Below are positions 21,326 through 22,500 of a DNA stretch of 22,500 nucleotides, piece after piece. The DNA comes from Chrysomallon squamiferum (Eukaryota; Mollusca; Gastropoda; Neomphalida; Peltospiridae): contig CM022669.1 of assembly GCA_012295275.1 (NCBI GenBank), forward strand, positions 14,002,672-14,025,171. Direction: 5' to 3'. A program made the translations under genes and the position numbers. The notes beneath the pieces were generated by a model. The model was not told the DNA's origin. It saw only the letters and a list, made by a program, of their open reading frames with translations, and did not search any database. Numbering within the stretch: the stretch's first letter is position 1; every line of letters starts with the position of its first letter.

Positions 21326-21608
21326 GTATGAGTTAGTTCCCTTTATGTATGTATGTATATCTATGTATGTATGTATATCTATGTATATGTATGTATATAT
21401 ATGTGTGTGTCTCTGTGTGTGTTTGTATGTGTGTGTGTGTTGTGTGTCTATGTATGTTTATATATATGTATATATATGTATGTATGTATGTATGTGTGTG
21501 TGTCTCTGTCTGTGTGTTTGTGTGTCTATGTTTGTATATATGTATGTATGTGTATGTGTCTCTGTGTGTGAGTTTGTGTGAGTCATGAGATATTACGCGA
21601 AAGTTAAG
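21326..21608 (+). other. PCSK1: Probable intron 14 (283 bp), ATGT-rich
   Basis: GTATGA...GTTAAG. Filled by (ATGT)n, (GT)n and TCTG variants (21340-21580). The acceptor has a poor pyrimidine tract, so this junction is less certain than the others. Confidence 0.5.
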
Positions 21609-21692
21609 AATGACCCGTACGAGAGAAGCTATGCCGAGCTGTACCGGGACATTCGATCTGAACAGGATAAATCTTACATCTTGGTACACTAA
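21609..21692 (+). CDS. PCSK1: Candidate exon 15: short C-terminal tail and stop
   Basis: In phase 0 after exon 14 it reads NDPYERSYAELYRDIRSEQD then KSYILVH and TAA (21690-21692), 27 residues. The text is complex, charged and unlike the surrounding repeats. PYE..Y..L resembles IPYENFYEALEKL, which I remember from the C-terminal tail of vertebrate PC1. That tail is much longer in vertebrates (over 100 residues). If correct, the protein is 651 residues. Alternatives are a longer tail exon beyond the window, or a stop right after exon 14. Confidence 0.45.
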   Translation, partial: NDPYERSYAELYRDIRSEQDKSYILVH

Positions 21693-22411
21693 CCAGATAC
21701 ACACTGTATCCTGCAATCCCGAATACTGCAAAAATCTGAACGATATTAACAGTTTTATTAATCTCATTTTTATTAATCTCATTGTCGCTGTATATCAAAA
21801 CAAAACAGTTAAAGTTAAAAAAAAGTTAGTGTTTAATTGCTTGTTAATATATTAAAAGACCATTTCGAAAGCGGTTTTGATTTTGTGAAATTTACAAATA
21901 AATTGTTTTATACACACACACATTCACATACACAGGAAAATAACGAATAATTTATCCAAGTAAATCTAGTTTCGTCCCAAAAAGCTTTGTTGTTTGACAG
22001 TGCCCGAAAATACAAAAGTTTATCCAGTCATCATATTTTTCCTACTTGTGGAGTGATTGCAAAATAAAAACACATGTATAAGTATTTTAGTAATATCTAT
22101 TTCATATTTATTCTGTTGATATTATTTTCCTGGAAATTACAAGCGATTAATTGGAAATATATTCTCTTTGTCATTATTTATGTGTTATTTTCATTTCGAA
22201 AATTTAGAAAAGAATTGGTAAGTTTAATGTTTTAAAGATTTAACTTGCAGTCTTAAATTTGAATTTTAAATTGTTCTGGGGTCTAAAGTGAAAGTAATTT
22301 AGTTTCTCTTCTAATCTTAATATGGTTATGATTTTTAATTTAATTGTTTGCCTGGTTACAGAATATGTGGAACTGTCATTTTAAGTAAATAAAACTGCAC
22401 TGACTATTTTT

Positions 22412-22415
<4 letters not shown>
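21693..22415 (+). other. PCSK1: Probable 3' UTR
   Basis: AT-rich, largely non-repetitive sequence following the candidate stop, with no further convertase-like coding text. AATAAA occurs at 21897-21902, 22063-22068 and 22388-22393. The unusually low microsatellite content compared with the introns fits a transcribed exon. If exon 15 is wrong, the same stretch is intron sequence. Confidence 0.45.
22388..22393 (+). promoter_or_regulatory. Polyadenylation signal AATAAA
   Basis: Canonical hexamer 22 nt upstream of a genomic A tract (22416-22447), which is the normal spacing for cleavage. A genomic A run here could also mean that this is the tail of a retroposed copy. Confidence 0.45.

Positions 22416-22447
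<32 letters not shown>
22416..22447. repeat. Poly(A) tract
   Basis: About 32 A residues directly after the candidate polyadenylation site. T-rich unique sequence follows to the window end. Confidence 0.95.
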
Positions 22448-22451
<4 letters not shown>

Positions 22452-22500
22452 TATTTATTTTATAAACTTTTTATTTTCTTCATATTTGCACGAATTATTT

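Noticed and set aside
21585-21855. Independent small gene starting at ATG 21585 or 21610
   Set aside because: The frame from ATG 21585 is only 35 codons and is better explained as part of the convertase C-terminus; the frame from 21610 becomes Ile/Asn/Lys-rich AT translation.

Overview
This is a eukaryotic (animal) genomic window. It is AT-rich and loaded with simple-sequence repeats. One spliced protein-coding gene on the + strand runs through almost all of it. I assembled 14 exons by hand, with a probable 15th; reading frame and splice phase are consistent at every junction. The encoded protein is a kexin/subtilisin-family proprotein convertase. Residue by residue it is closest to neuroendocrine convertase 1 (PC1/3, PCSK1), the secretory-granule enzyme that cuts prohormones and proneuropeptides at paired basic residues. 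The long (GA/TC)n, (CA/TG)n, (TTA/TAA)n, (AGT)n, ATGT-type and TCTA/TCTG-type tracts, and the divergence of the protein from vertebrate PC1, suggest a lophotrochozoan, perhaps a mollusc such as a cephalopod. That taxonomic guess is inference.

Layout: 1-1234 is 5' flank and probable 5' UTR. Exon 1 (1235-1399) carries the signal peptide and the start of the prodomain. Intron 1 (1400-10071, 8.7 kb) is mostly microsatellites, plus a likely non-autonomous hAT transposon at 8000-8390. Exons 2 and 3 (10072-10176; 12236-12370) finish the prodomain and its two basic cleavage sites. Exons 4-10 (12971-17724) encode the subtilisin-like catalytic domain with all key residues: Asp170, His211, oxyanion Asn312, Ser385. 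Exon 11 (18178-18411) ends the catalytic domain and enters the P domain. Exons 12-14 (19429-21325) encode the P domain and its PC1-like exit. A short candidate terminal exon (21609-21692), followed by a 3' UTR with AATAAA at 22388-22393 and a poly(A) tract from 22416, probably completes a protein of about 651 residues.

The most interesting points are these. Intron 8 has a non-canonical GC-AG pair whose GC donor is followed at once by a U-rich (TTTTA)n intron. The catalytic domain has an extra cysteine pair (Cys261/Cys294). The candidate short C-terminal exon carries a motif like one in the vertebrate PC1 tail. Intron 13 holds a minisatellite with a 165-bp higher-order repeat and a 19-bp array. 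The hAT-like MITE keeps a decayed 8-bp target duplication. I found no second gene, structural RNA, CRISPR array or multi-gene system; apart from one convertase gene the window is repeats, introns and short unidentified sequence.
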